DNA from: Gossypium raimondii
Lineage: Eukaryota; Streptophyta; Magnoliopsida; Malvales; Malvaceae
Direction: 5' to 3'
NCBI RefSeq assembly: GCF_025698545.1
Contig: NC_068569.1
Location: 9,672,001 to 9,736,000 of the forward strand
Length of the DNA: 64,000 bases
Under the pieces are notes generated by a model. The model had not been told where the DNA came from and did no database searches. It saw only the letters and a program-made list of their open reading frames with translations. Below are positions 33,667 through 45,235 of the stretch, in pieces; positions within the stretch are counted from its first letter, which is position 1, and each line of letters opens with the position of its first letter. Position numbers and translations under genes: made by a program.

Positions 33667-35957
33667 ATGGATGAAGAAAAAGGAGAAAGAGTATCAGGAC
33701 CAATCTTCAAAGACATAAGGCGTTATTTCTGTGATCATTGTGGAATTTGCAGATCTAAGAAGTCTCTCATCACCACCCACATCCTCACCCACCACCCGGT
33801 ACCTGCTTTGATTCTGCATGGTTTATTCAATTTTTCTAATGACATAGGCCAATGGATTCTTCTTACTTTTCTTTAAACGGGTTTATACTAAACATTCTTT
33901 TCAACTTCGGGTTTGGTTCAGGAGAAAATAGACAATGGAGGGAAGGAAGAAGAGGAAGTTTCCACGTCAAATGAATGCCAAGAATGTGGTGCTACTTTCA
34001 GGAAGCCTGCTCATTTGAAGCAACACTTGCAAAGCCACTCTCTCGAGGTACCTTTCTTTTATAAGTATTTAGTTCCCTTTGCATTCAAGGTTTTAATAAT
34101 GTTCAATAAGCTAATTTATCAAACCTCTCTGCCCTTTTTAGTTATATATATCTATATGTATATAATAGTTTTTGAATATTTAACAGTTATAGGTGACAAA
34201 AGCCATAGTGTAGAACATGATTTTGGTTTTTGTTAATTGCGTTTATGATAAATATATATATCTCAGTTTTCATGAAGCAAATCTTAGATAACCCAAAAGA
34301 AGTCCCTAAGGCAACAATCAAAGGAAGCTGCGCTTGCAGACAATCTGTCATTCCCCTTAATAACACCTATTGTTTTGTCTTGTACTTTAGTACGGCTTAT
34401 GATTTATGGCTAGTTTGTTTTTCTTCAGAAGTTCATGTATATTAAGGATCAATACTTTTGCAGGAATTGTTTCTTTTTATGAAAATACCAATGGATGTTA
34501 TAGTGTGAAGCATTGGATCCCACAAAGAGAACTCCAAAATGCGAGAGGCTGCCTTGTTTGACTTGAATGAATCAGTATCAGGTTGGGAGACCTCCTGAGA
34601 AGCTTCATCAAGTGAGCCTCGGTCACACTGTGTGGTACTTGAAGGTTTGAAGAGTTGTTCATATGCATGTATGGTTCATTTTGGTTGCTACTTATACAAG
34701 TAGGTTCTAATACTTATTTTTCTGTTTTTTCAGAGGCCATTTGTTTGTTTAGTTGATGATTGTCATGCTAGCTATAGGAGAAAAGACCATTTGAATCGTC
34801 ACCTTCTTCAGCACCAAGGAAAACTTTTCAGTTGTCCAATTGAGACCTGCAATAGCAAATTTGCGTTTCAAGGCAACATGAAAAGGCACGTGAAAGAATT
34901 TCATGATGAAGATTCATCTTCCACTGATGCTGCAAGCCAGAAGCAATATATCTGCCAGGAAGTAGGATGTGGAAAAGTGTTCAAGTTTTCATCAAAGCTG
35001 AGAAAGCATGAAGATTCTCATGGTAAGTTGCTTTCCTTCTTCATTTCTCAAAATTAAAGCATGTGATTTGGTGATGACGAAGAGAAGTAAGCTGATTGGG
35101 AGGTGATGTTTTCATGCCTAATGAGTGCTGTTAAAATTATTACAGTTAAGCTGGATTCAGTTGAAGCCTTCTGTTCTGAACCAAGTTGCTTGAAATATTT
35201 TAGTAATGAGCAATGCCTTAAGGCTCATGTGCAATCATGCCACCAATATATTAATTGTCAAATATGTGGGGCAAAGCAGCTGAAGAAGAACATCAAGCGG
35301 CACCTTCGATCACATGAATCAGGAGTTGCATCAGAAAGAATTAAGTGTGATTTTGGGGGTTGTCTCCATACATTTTCAACTGTAAGATACTTGTGAACCT
35401 TAAATATGCAATTTATTTACAGTTAATCATAAGAAGTTGAATGTGGTTGTTTTGGTCTGAAGTGTGGAATACTGAAATTCTTTTCTGATTATGAACCTTT
35501 TTTTTTTTCCTTTATCACCAAAATACTGAAATATTCTATTACAGAAATCAAATCTGCGTCAGCATGTCAAGGCTGTGCATGAAGAACTCAAGCCTTTTGC
35601 ATGTAGCTTCTCTGGTTGTGGGATGAGATTTTCATACAAGCATGTCAGAGATAACCATGAGAAATCAGCGCTCCACGTTTATGTTCCAGTAAGTTATTTA
35701 GTTGTCAATGATTAAATGCTATTATGAGCTTGTTTATTTCGTCGTAGGTATTTTTCGTGATAGACAAAGAGTAATGATTGTAACGACTGTTTCCTATTCA
35801 GGGCGACTTCATAGAGTCGGATGAGCAGTTTCAGTCAAGGCCAAGGGGTGGGCGGAAAAGAACATGTCCCACTGTGGAAATGCTTATTCGAAAAAGAGTT
35901 GCTCCACCACAAATGGATACGATGATGGATCCAGGGCCTATTCAGGGTTGCTCTTAA
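33667..35957 (+). CDS. TFIIIA: Transcription factor IIIA (5S rRNA gene activator and 5S rRNA-binding protein)
   Basis: Productive coding exons are 33667-33798, 33922-34047, 34734-35022, 35146-35381, 35545-35688 and 35802-35957. The ATG at 33667 gives [11 protein letters not shown], as in plant TFIIIA. An upstream in-frame ATG at 33613 lies in the probable leader intron. About nine C2H2 zinc fingers are visible (for example [24 protein letters not shown], split here by fingers as C-x2-C...H-x4-[37 protein letters not shown]). They end in a basic tail ([17 protein letters not shown]) that looks like a nuclear signal. TFIIIA binds the internal control region of 5S rRNA genes to recruit TFIIIC/IIIB and RNA polymerase III, and also binds 5S rRNA. 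A cassette exon between the second and third coding exons controls expression (separate entry). Arabidopsis homologue: At1g72050. Confidence 0.95.
34504..34634 (+). promoter_or_regulatory. 5S rRNA-mimic cassette exon (P5SM) controlling TFIIIA splicing
   Basis: Between the second and third productive exons lies a stretch plainly similar to plant 5S rRNA. It has GGATCCCA and GAACTCC in the loop A/helix III region, then AGTATCAGG, TTGGGAGACCTCCTGAGAAG against 5S TGGGTGACCTCCTGGGAAG. The acceptor is TTATAG at 34498-34503; candidate donors are CAA|GTGAGC (exon end 34611) and GTG|GTACTT (exon end 34634). Ends pair: TGAAGC at 34506-34511 with GCTTCA at 34602-34607. Because the previous exon ends on a codon boundary, inclusion reads into a TGA at 34564-34566, truncating the protein after finger two. 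In plants, ribosomal protein L5 binding to this element is known to favour skipping and productive TFIIIA mRNA; included forms go to nonsense-mediated decay. Confidence 0.92.
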
Positions 35958-36626
35958 CAGATGACGGCCAACAGGCCCAACACTGAGACTAAATGGGTAA
36001 ATACAGTTCAGCTAACTTGTATTTTTTAGGTTAATATAATTTATAGCATAAAATATCATAGGTTCTGCTTCTCTTTTCTTCTGTAATAAACTAAAGTTAG
36101 TAATTGATGGGCAGATGTATATTAATATAGTGTGTTATATATGTATTGTTGCCATTTGTGGCTATTTCATCCATAAAATTAATAGTTGTAATACAATAAG
36201 CTTAGTTAATTGTAAAACGTCATCTTCACCCACAAAAGAGCCTTTTCCCCTACTGTGATCGGTCTCAAATGCCATTATTATTATTTTGTAAAATGAACGC
36301 TTTTAAAAATTCTGTAAATATATAGCACTTTACACAACTATGATAAAAAGAAATAACACAACACGAGTAACTGATTCAATAGTTACTGATGTTACTATTT
36401 AAAATTATAGTGAACGAAAGGACTGAGATTGGCGTCTAAAAGCAAATCGTTTAAAAGGTACTCGTACAAGAAGGCATCAGTTAGGTCGGATGCCAAAATC
36501 CAAAATGGCATGGGTGAAATTAATCATGAAAGTCTATGCATGATTATCATACACTTCAATCAGTGAGTTCGAGCAGCAAGCTTAAAATAATTTACCATCA
36601 TTTTCGTTAACAAAACAGAGTTAGGG
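35958..36626. other. Convergent 3' flanks of TFIIIA and the DNA glycosylase
   Basis: An AT-rich stretch between facing stop codons. It must hold both 3' UTRs. No further gene is seen. Confidence 0.5.
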
Positions 36627-38389
36627 TTACTCTTCGGCAGATGTCTTACTCCTTTTACGAGTTGCTATCTTCTTATTCTTCATATTGCTAGCAGTCATAA
36701 GTTTATAATCAGAGACAGGCAGTTCACTTAATTTTCCAAACCTTTGCCCATAAAAGTGCCACATCTCTGCCCTGATCCCATGTTGTCAAATGAGGAAATA
36801 AAACATCAGTAGAGATTTACTAAAAGTATGCCAGAGCGATGTTGTTAGATGACTTACCAATACGCCAAGAACTGAAATGGTGCATATTTTGCATAGATAA
36901 GCTCAACATCCCTTCCAACAGTCTGTACAGTACAACTTTTTGAATGAACCTGCACTTGCTCGGACTCTAGGTCAGTGTCGAATATGAATGCGTCTCATAT
37001 GAGTATACTCAATTTATTTTATATGTTTTTGCTTATTGGGAAGATCATGCTTTCGTACCCATAGTCGAACATATGTTATATATGGTTCTTGGACATGGAT
37101 ACTTTAAAAGAAAAGAAGTTCAGGTAACATAAGATTAAACCGCTATAGAAAGCTGAAAAAGAAATTCTTCAACAAGGTACATTGGCTAGGGGAATGAATG
37201 GGTGATTTACCTGCTTTAAATGCCTGATAGTTTCAGAATCAGCTGGAATCACATGGTAAAATCCCATACACATGAGCACATTGGCACATGTGAAAGGACC
37301 GAATCCATCAATTTGACGCAGCCGCTGAGATAGCTTATCATAACTGGAGAAGCTTGTTTCCTTGCAATCTTCTTCCAGTTGCGTTAGTTGAATATTGCCT
37401 TGGACAACCCCTTGCGCAAGTTTCAATATTCGACTTGCTCGGTAGCCAAGATTGCAGCGTTTTGCAAGAAAACTTTCATCAAGGTTTGCTAGTTCTTCGG
37501 GACTGGGGAAGCTTCCCATGCCTACAAAGTCAAGGGGTTCTTGGGAAAGCTGAAGATCTGACACTGAATTATCTACTTTGGACTCTGTGAATTTGCTTTC
37601 TAAACGCATGGAAACTTTAGACACCCTCAACTTTCTCTTTGACTCCTTCCCTGCGGGCGTTTTAGGAATGAAATCATCTTCAGCAGCCTTTGAACTAGAA
37701 ATTTGGTGTTGAATTTCAAACTGAAGCTCACAAAGTGCCTTAGCCATGCTCAAAGTTCTTGAAAACCTATAGAATGTAGGGGGTGCTCTTATTTAAATTT
37801 GGCCCCAGGTGTATATAGCGGCATTATATCAAATAGGTTAAGGACGGTGCAAAAAATTCAATGATGATGAAAGGATAATATATGAAAATACATACTGGCA
37901 GTTACAGAGAAGAATGCACTTGACCATGTCTTCAAATAGAGTAGGGGATCTGAAGACTCTCCCACTGAAACTCCTCAAATACTCAGTTGCTTCTTCTTCT
38001 CCATGTAATGCTTCCACAATGCTACGAAACTCTCTCACCTTGTTTTCCTCGGACTCCGACAACCGCAGCATTCTAGACACCTGGTTTAAAAGAGAGTGGC
38101 GGTGCGGTGGAGAGAGGGAGGATGCACCGTAAACGCGGAGGTAGAGAGTGGAAGAAGAAGAAGTGGGCGGCTGAGAGATGCGGACGGTGACTGTAAGAGG
38201 AGGAGAAGTGAGACGTAAAGGGCGAGAGAAGGAGCGGGAGATTGGATCCCAGTGGTTAGGGGCCAACATGAATAACCCATGGCTGCATATTGCCTTCTCT
38301 AGCTCGAATCCTTCCGCTGCTTCGCGTAGTGGCAACTCTACCAACAAGCTGCTACTGCCATTCCCATTATTCTCCTGCTCCTTCGCCAT
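36627..38389 (-). CDS. HhH-GPD superfamily DNA glycosylase (base excision repair)
   Basis: Coding exons in transcript order are 38389-37896, 37766-37211, 36949-36858 and 36771-36627, giving 428 residues. An in-frame ATG at 38416 could add nine residues; I preferred MAKEQENNG. The N-terminal part resembles the OGG1/AlkA N-terminal fold (ERVFRSPTLFEDMVKCIL-like, then LLCNCQFSRTLSM). The helix-hairpin-helix is IDGFGPFTCANVL (about 317-329), followed by the Gly/Pro loop and the expected catalytic Asp 341 in PADSETIRHL. The C-terminus carries WAEMWHFYGQRFGKL and ends in a Lys/Arg-rich tail (KNKKIATRKRSK) that may be a nuclear signal. It should remove a damaged base in the nucleus; the substrate (alkylated or oxidised) cannot be told from sequence. 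It faces TFIIIA tail to tail. Confidence 0.88.
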
Positions 38390-39890
38390 TTCTTTTTCTG
38401 TATTTCGACTTTTCACGGACTACTTTGCTTCTATTTTTTCTACCCCTTAAAAAGAAATATATATATATATATATATATATAGTATAAATATATGGTCGTA
38501 TTTTTATATTCCACTTAAATAAATTATAATTTTTTGCAATTAATAAATTATATATGAAATTTTCAACAAATAAAAAACATTTACAACAGTTCATCCTTCT
38601 ATTTTATATTTTATTTAGTTATTTAAAAATTAGAGTGAGAAAAACAACAAATTTTTATAATTTTTTAAAAAATCAGCACCTTTTTATAATAAAAAAAACG
38701 TAAGACATTGCAATCAAACTTGCGTTTTTCACTATTGTTGGTATAAAATTATAAAAAAAATTTATCTTTCATCACAATAGTATCACTAAACTAGTAAATA
38801 TATTTATTTTCACCTTTAAAATTATCATTTAATTAAGTCTTGACTTAAATAAAAGATAATTAAATTTTTTATTAAATACCAGTTTATTGAATCGTATTAT
38901 GATATTGTATAAAAAATTGGGAATTTTAAAAATTGAATCTTTATAGGTTAAAACATCATAATAGAATTGCTAAACGACTATTCTAACCCCTTCAGCTTAA
39001 TTAATTTGTTGGGAGAAAAAAGTCAACAAGAAACATCTCAGTCAGAATGTCATCACTCAAAAGTATCTTGGTTGCATATTCCTAGTGGTCATGTGCCAAG
39101 CCCTCTTGGACTGACCCGAGTTCAGTTTCACAAAGACAAGACCGGACACATGTACTTGCTGCCGCCCATGGTCATTTATTAAGCAGCTACATACATTGTG
39201 CTCTAATGGGTTAGGCTTAGATATTTTCTTCACTTGCATCTATTTCAAGTTCCATCACATATTTACAGGAGCTTATAAAAGTCATGTTTCAACCAAATCC
39301 TTATCATCATCAAGTAATCCTAAGAAATCTCATGACAAGTCACATCAAATTTAACCTAACAAGAGAGCATATGAATAAATTATATCAACAAAGTAAAGTA
39401 ACATGAATCTAGGAACTTCAGATTACATTCTCAAACAGGTTCCAAACGCAACAATTGCATGTATGTATAGCATGTGATGGCATTAAAGTAGTTGGCTTTG
39501 ACTTTTTTTAAATGAAAACTTATTATATATTTGTTCGTATTTTGATTCTGGGGTGATGAAGTTTGGTCAATCATAAATGTTGTCTGCTGGCAATCTATGC
39601 AAAGCTTGAAAGATGGAAGTGTGTATTACCCCCAGTTTTGTTTTAGGGGAGGAGCACTGGGTTACAGGCAGCTTTTAGGATACACACGTATTGATATTGC
39701 TTTCAATACTTTAATCAGGAGGAGGGAATTAATCATTAATTAGCACGGAACTTGAAGTTTGCCTCTCTAATATTATCTTAACAAAAGCAATTAACTATAA
39801 TTTCTGGGTTTTTAATTGATCTGTTTCATTGCTGGAAGATGGATTAATAACTAAGCTAGGTAGGTAGGCTCGTTCTCAAACTGGGCCTGG
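38390..39890. other. Intergenic stretch upstream of the DNA glycosylase and PV42
   Basis: It holds the glycosylase promoter on the left. An (AT)n microsatellite is at 38458-38480, followed by AT-rich sequence. A slightly less AT-rich patch at about 38990-39250 reads open on both strands for 60-70 codons but matches no family I know. No gene is supported. Confidence 0.4.
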
Positions 39891-39897
39891 GTTCCAC

Positions 39898-40156
39898 CAC
39901 GTGTATCAATAGCCCATCTGCCACTCATCTTCTGCTAAGTGAATAATTGGGACCCAAGAAATGCCAAATGGCCACATAATCTGAAGGGCTTGCCACGTGT
40001 TACTTAAGGCCTTTGCCTCTTCTAGCACATCCCGCGTGGCTTCTCAAGCTTTAGCCATGCAAAACTAACTTTGACACGTGTATGTAATTATGGCTGCAAC
40101 GAATAATCGCGTAAAATGATTTTCTTCGGACGGATAACCTTTCCTTCTATTATAAG
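39898..40156 (+). promoter_or_regulatory. PV42 promoter with three G-boxes and a TATA box
   Basis: Three CACGTG cores lie at 39898-39903, 39994-39999 and 40075-40080, all followed by T (ACGTGT, ABRE-like). A TATAAG box is at 40151-40156, 63 bases before the PV42 ATG. bZIP and bHLH factors bind such cores, and clustered ABREs often give abscisic acid or dehydration response. That regulation is inferred, not seen. Confidence 0.5.
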
Positions 40157-40213
40157 TGGCGTAGTTTAGGCATCGGAATTAGCAAAACAGTTATACAAAG
40201 TACAAACCAAAAA

Positions 40214-41513
40214 ATGCAGCAACGAAAGGACGAGCAAGAAGCCACTGCCGCTAAAACTACTCTGCGGTTACTGGAGAAGACGGTGAAAGATATGCTGGTG
40301 GACCAGGGGAGACTAGTGGAAGTACCTTACACGGCCACGCTAGGTGACACCATGAACGCATTGGTGGCCAACAAGGTGGTGGCGCTACCGGTTGCTGCGC
40401 CTCCAGGGCAATGGATAGGGGCTGGTGGCTCAATGATTTTGGAGTCTGATAAACAGACGGGGGCTGTGCGGAAGCACTACATAGGGATGGTTACCATGCT
40501 TGATATTGTGGCATATATTGCTGATGACGATGGTAGTAATGATCAGACAACGGACGTTGCTAATCTTGAGAAGAAGATGATGGTGCCGGTATCGTCGATT
40601 ATAGGGCGCAGTTTTGAGGGACTTAGCTTATGGACTTTAAACCCAAACACAAAGTACGTATCTCTTTTATAACTTAAGAAACTTAATAGAGGATACTTTT
40701 TCCATACATTTCATGGCCAGTGAACTTATGGTAGTTTGTTGACCCGATTGGTGCAGCATTTTGGACTGTATGGAATTGTTTAGCAAGGGAATCCACAGGG
40801 CCTTGGTCCCAATGGACAGTCAAATGGAGAACATTCAAGGAGTTGAACTTGTGGAGTCTGCATCCAGCTATAAGATGCTTACACAAATGGACTTGCTGAA
40901 ATTCCTCAAGGACCATGCCTCTGAATTGGGGGAGATATTATCAAGCAGCATAAAGGAAATAGGTTGCTTAAACCAGAATGTTTACGCCATAACCGATCGT
41001 ACCAAAGTGATAGATGCCATCAAATGCTTGAGGACTGCTTTGCTCAATGCTGTCCCTATAGTTGAGTCCTCTAATGATTTTGAAGAAGATCACCGACAGC
41101 TCGTAGATGTAAGTCTCTCTCTTCTCAAGGAGTTTATTTAAATCATTTGATTAGGTCAATCCCATTTTCGTAATTCGTGTTAATACCAGGGCGAAGGAAG
41201 GAAGCCAATTGGAACATTTTCAGCAACAGATTTGAGGGGTTGCCATCTTTCGGCACTGCAGACATGGTTGCCTCTAAGGGCACTGGAATTCACCGAGCTA
41301 GTCTCAAGGAGCCCTTTATTTGCATCCAAGGAGGGGGTGTCGGCGCCAAAGGAAATGGTGAGTTGCCAGCCGCAGGCGGCCCTCGCAGAAGTAATTGAGA
41401 AGATCGTATCGAAGCATGTGCACCGAGTGTGGGTGGTTGATGAACAAGGATTACTTGCGGGGCTTGTTTCTCTCACCGATATAGTTGGAGCCCTCAGGGT
41501 TTCGTTGTTGTGA
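40214..41513 (+). CDS. PV42: PV42-type CBS-domain protein (SnRK1 gamma-like)
   Basis: Coding exons are 40214-40653, 40757-41108 and 41190-41513, giving 371 residues. It has four CBS-type repeats in two pairs: the first ends in HYIGMVTMLDIVAYIADDD, the second in SSYKMLTQMDLLKFLKDHA, the third contains KPIGTFSATDLRG and the fourth VHRVWVVDEQGLLAGLVSLTDIVGAL. The two pairs can form an adenosine-nucleotide-binding disc as in AMPK gamma subunits. PV42a/b of Arabidopsis (At1g15330, At1g80090) are SnRK1 gamma-like proteins linked to reproductive development. At1g80090 lies beside TMM, which supports orthology with PV42b. There is no targeting signal; it is likely cytosolic/nuclear. The gene is intact. 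Confidence 0.88.
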
Positions 41514-42429
41514 AAGATTGACGTCATGTGATCTTCCTAGTCTTGTTGAGAGACGTAAGATCTTAGAATCTTTGTTGTCTGCCTGTGCTTTCTGTATATT
41601 ATAAAAACTTCCTACAAACCTAATTTTATTGTTGGTTAGCTTTTTCCTGTCGTGTATATTATTTTACTTACCTCACCAAAATATTCATGTGTTTTCAGAC
41701 TTTTTTTAATCTGACTGAGCAATTAAATAATATTTTAAATCTTAAATTACGGTTTATTCAAAATAATAATTCAATTTAACATATTCAAATTAATAATAAT
41801 AAATGGAATTAGACGCATGAATAAACTCTCATTAGCCTCAAATCCTACTACTACTATTATTATATTTAAATTTATATTTTAAACTCCGACCCAAATAAAC
41901 TAAAGGGCAGATTTTCTGTTTAATGAATTATTCCCAAATAAAAATGTAAAGACATAAATCCCAATTCCATTATTCTCTTTGCAATTGCTCCTAGTTCAAA
42001 AGATGGTCTCTTTCTCCCTATAAAAGAAAGGCTGAGGTTAAATAAAAGTAAGTAAACTAACTCCGAGAGAAAACAATATTTAATTCGGGTTTTCAGGTGC
42101 GATTCGGTGGGTTCCAGCATTTCAATCGCGCTGGCGTTTTGATAGATCCGTATAAAAGGTTTTTTGGCCAAATCCCAAATTACAATCGTTTAAACAAACT
42201 GAGCAGAGGAAAAATCAAACCCACGATAAATCACCAATGAAATCAAACTTTTCTAAATTTTAACAAAAACGTTAAAAAAACTAAGTTTTCTCCCTTTTCT
42301 GGGATAATTCTCTCACCTACATTTCTTTGGAAACTTTGCCGTTGTATTTTTTCTTCCCTTTCCTTTTATATATATCCATCCCGCAGTATCTTCTTCTCAT
42401 GTTTCGTTCTATTAGCACTGTTAACAACC
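41514..42429. other. PV42 3' flank and PDCT promoter
   Basis: AT-rich spacer. A TATATATAT stretch at about 42367-42375 lies 55-63 bases before the PDCT ATG and is a plausible TATA box. No gene is seen. Confidence 0.45.
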
Positions 42430-43655
42430 ATGAAACGGGTATCTTCCGCTAATGTTTTCAGTACCATCGCCACAACGACCCTTCTTACCTCTCCTTATAG
42501 ACCTCCCGATAAGGGTAACTGCAAAAGCAACAACGTTAAAGTTATGGGTAATAAGAAAACAGGCGTTCATGGCAATGTTGCTGATTATCACGTTTTTAAT
42601 GGCGGCGTTCATTCTGGGAAACCCTCTTTTATGAAGTGGACACTCAATGACGTTGTTAACGTGGTGAGATCTCATCGGATACCCTGTGTTTTCGCGGTGG
42701 GGATGGCGTTTTTCATGTACGTGGAGTACACGATCCGGATGGTGCCTCATTCCTCGCCGCCCTTGGACTGGGGGTTCCTCCTCACCCACTCTTTCCATCG
42801 CGCGTTGGCTTCGCGGCCGCTACTTAACACGGTTTTAGCAGCTCTTAATACGGTAGTTTAAAGCTTTTAATTTTTCTTTAAAGATCCTTTTTCTTTTTTC
42901 CCCTTTTTCTTGAATTTAATCGCTTGATGTACTTTGAATTTGTTTGCAATATTAAGCCAAAAAAAAAAAAAAAAGGTTTGAACCCACTCCAACTTTGGTT
43001 CCATTTATGTTGTGTTTAGGTGTTCGTTCTGATGCAGACAGTTTATATAGTATGGGCATGGGTAATCGAGGGTCGGCCAAGGGCTACAATCTCTGCTTTG
43101 TTCATGTTTACATGTCGTGGGATTCTTGGTTGCTCAACGCAGCTCCCATTACCTCAGGTTAATACTCCATTTTTATGTTTTTCCCTTTTCCAGTTTTTGT
43201 TTTATCTTTTTTTGGGCTAAGATAGCACTGTCTTTTATCTTCTTTTTTTTTTTTTTGTGTGTGTGTGTGTGTGTAGACATGAAATCGAGACTTTATTTTA
43301 TAGATATTAATTTGATTGTAAATTGGCTGATGAATGGCAGGAATTTTTAGGGTCTGGGGTAGATTTTCCAGTAGGGAATGTGTCGTTTTTCCTTTTCTTC
43401 TCAGGGCACGTAGCCGGAGCAGTGATTGCATCGTTAGACATGAGACGAATGCAGAGACGGGGAATGGCTTGGTTATTTGACATTCTCAATGTGCTTCAAT
43501 CACTCAGGCTGTTAGCTACCAGGGGTCACTATACTATTGATTTGGCTGTTGGCCTTGGTGCTGGAATTTTATTTGATTTTCTTGCTGGTAAATATGAACA
43601 AAGCAAGACAACGAAAACGTCCACTTTCTCTCGTTCCATGAAAGAGATTTGTTAA
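42430..43655 (+). CDS. PDCT: Phosphatidylcholine:diacylglycerol cholinephosphotransferase
   Basis: Coding exons are 42430-42852, 43020-43157 and 43341-43655, giving 291 residues. PDCT (ROD1, At3g15820) swaps phosphocholine between phosphatidylcholine and diacylglycerol in the ER, so polyunsaturated fatty acids made on PC enter seed oil. It is a multi-span membrane protein of the lipid phosphatase/phosphotransferase family. Conserved blocks include ALNTVFVLMQTVYIVWAW, EGRPRATISALFMFTCRGI, FLGSGVDFPVGNVSFF, and the catalytic motifs SGHVAG (His 210) and RGHYTIDLAVG (His 250, Asp 254). The N-terminal 60 residues are variable, as in the family. It lies 0.7 kb before a plastid desaturase, another membrane-lipid gene. 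Confidence 0.96.
43242..43275 (+). repeat. Poly-T and (GT)n microsatellite in PDCT intron 2
   Basis: A run of about 15 T followed by about nine GT units, 65 bases before the acceptor of the last PDCT exon. A pyrimidine run so close to an acceptor may influence splicing; this is inference. Confidence 0.75.
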
Positions 43656-44308
43656 CCCTTCACTCTTTTAATGATTTCCGGATTTAGATGCTACTCAGCA
43701 AGCTTCATATATGTATATATTTTCTATCATACTGTAAACATTATCATCTGGCATTGGTAAATGGCAAACACAAAACTCTCGCAAATTAAAAATTCCAAAA
43801 ATTAAATATACCAATACCAAACATATATCTATTTTGATATTTCGAGTATGGTAACATAATTATTAAAGGGTCCGAAAACGATGGGATTTTGAGTGGTACC
43901 TATCACCGACCGTGTGGCCGAAAAGGGTCGAGTTGAGACGGAAAGAATGACCAAGTTGTTGCCATTCCTCGCACGCTTTTGCGGCTGTTTTTAACTTCGC
44001 TAGACAAAGAACTCAACTTGGCAAGATAGGAGGATAACTTTGCTTGGATAGGGAGAGAGAGGAGACCTACAAAAATATGTAAACCATGGCAACTAGATTA
44101 GTTAAAACAAGTAAAGGGCTAAAACAAACAAAACCTGACTACAAAAGTATATGGATGTCGTTTCACCACATCTCTTCTAATCTAAACAAGCAACAAATAC
44201 CACCTTCCTTTTTCTATTATCCACAATTTCTTCCCGCATTTTAAAAGACTATATAATTTGACAATAACCCCAAAATCTTCAAATTTCGGCTTTAGCTACA
44301 AACCGACC
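43656..44308. other. PDCT 3' flank and desaturase promoter
   Basis: Spacer between two same-strand genes. A TATATAAT-type box lies near 44250-44256, about 110 bases before the desaturase ATG. No additional gene is seen. Confidence 0.4.
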
Positions 44309-44353
44309 ATGGCTTCTATAAAACCCAGTTTTTCTTTTGAACCCACTAATTGA
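44309..44353 (+). CDS. Upstream ORF in the desaturase leader (14 residues)
   Basis: ATG in a strong context (ACCATGGC) opens a frame MASIKPSFSFEPTN that stops 12 bases before the main ATG at 44366 and is out of frame with it. If the transcript starts at the TATA-like box near 44250, ribosomes would meet this ORF first. The TATAAAA inside it (44317-44323) is an alternative promoter element that would leave it out of the mRNA. Confidence 0.35.
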   Translation: MASIKPSFSFEPTN

Positions 44354-44365
44354 GTCGACACCATA

Positions 44366-45196
44366 ATGGCTTTAATCATATCTGCATTGTTAAAGCCCAA
44401 CTCCTTACCTTTTTCACTTCTTCAAAGAGTAACACCAACAGCCAAAACTAGACGTTTCTCTTGCAAAGTCCTAAACTCTGGCCATCCAGACTCGGAATTA
44501 AATCAAATACAGAGAAAGCAGAGTCCTTTGGGCTCAAGTTTGGTAACTCAATTACGTAGGAGTTACAGCAATGGGGAAGTGTCGGCTTTGGCTAATAGGG
44601 TGTCAGTTGTAGCAAAAGAACCAGACCATGATTTGAAAACCCAGGGTAGAATTTTGTTCTCTGATGTGGTGGTGCAAAAGAGGAGGGAAGTGTTTTGGAG
44701 GGGAAATTGGAACGCTTTGGATATAGCCTCTGCAGGTATTGTCTTGGCCATGCATTTACTCAGCCTTTGCGCACCTTTTTACTTCAATTGGCCTGCTTTT
44801 TGGCTTGCTGCTGGACTCTATTTGGTATCTGGACTGGGGATTACATTGTCTTTCCATAGAAATCTTTCTCATAGAAGCTTCAAGCTTCCGAAATGGCTGG
44901 AGTACTTGTTTGCTTATTGTGGAGTACAAGCACTTCAGGTCTGTTCTTTTCAATTCCTTGAGAAATACTTCCATGCGAATGGCAATCTCATTTGATTGTT
45001 GGTTTGGGGATTTCAGGGGAATCCAATTGATTGGGTTAGCACACACAGGTACCACCACCAATTTTGTGATTCTGAGAGAGACCCCCATAGCCCCATTGAA
45101 GGGTTTTGGTTTAGCCACATGAACTGGCTCTTCGATACCAGCACTGTAATTGAAAAGGTACGTCTATTTCTCTATCTCTTCCTCAAACATGTAAGG

Positions 45197-45235
<39 letters not shown>

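Noticed and set aside
38967-39239. Frames of 60-71 codons on both strands
   Set aside because: No recognised domain, no splice context and no start context of note; a conserved non-coding patch cannot be excluded.
42399-42452. Short ORF overlapping the PDCT start codon
   Set aside because: The TATA-like stretch at 42367-42375 predicts transcription starting near or after its ATG, so it may not be in the mRNA at all.
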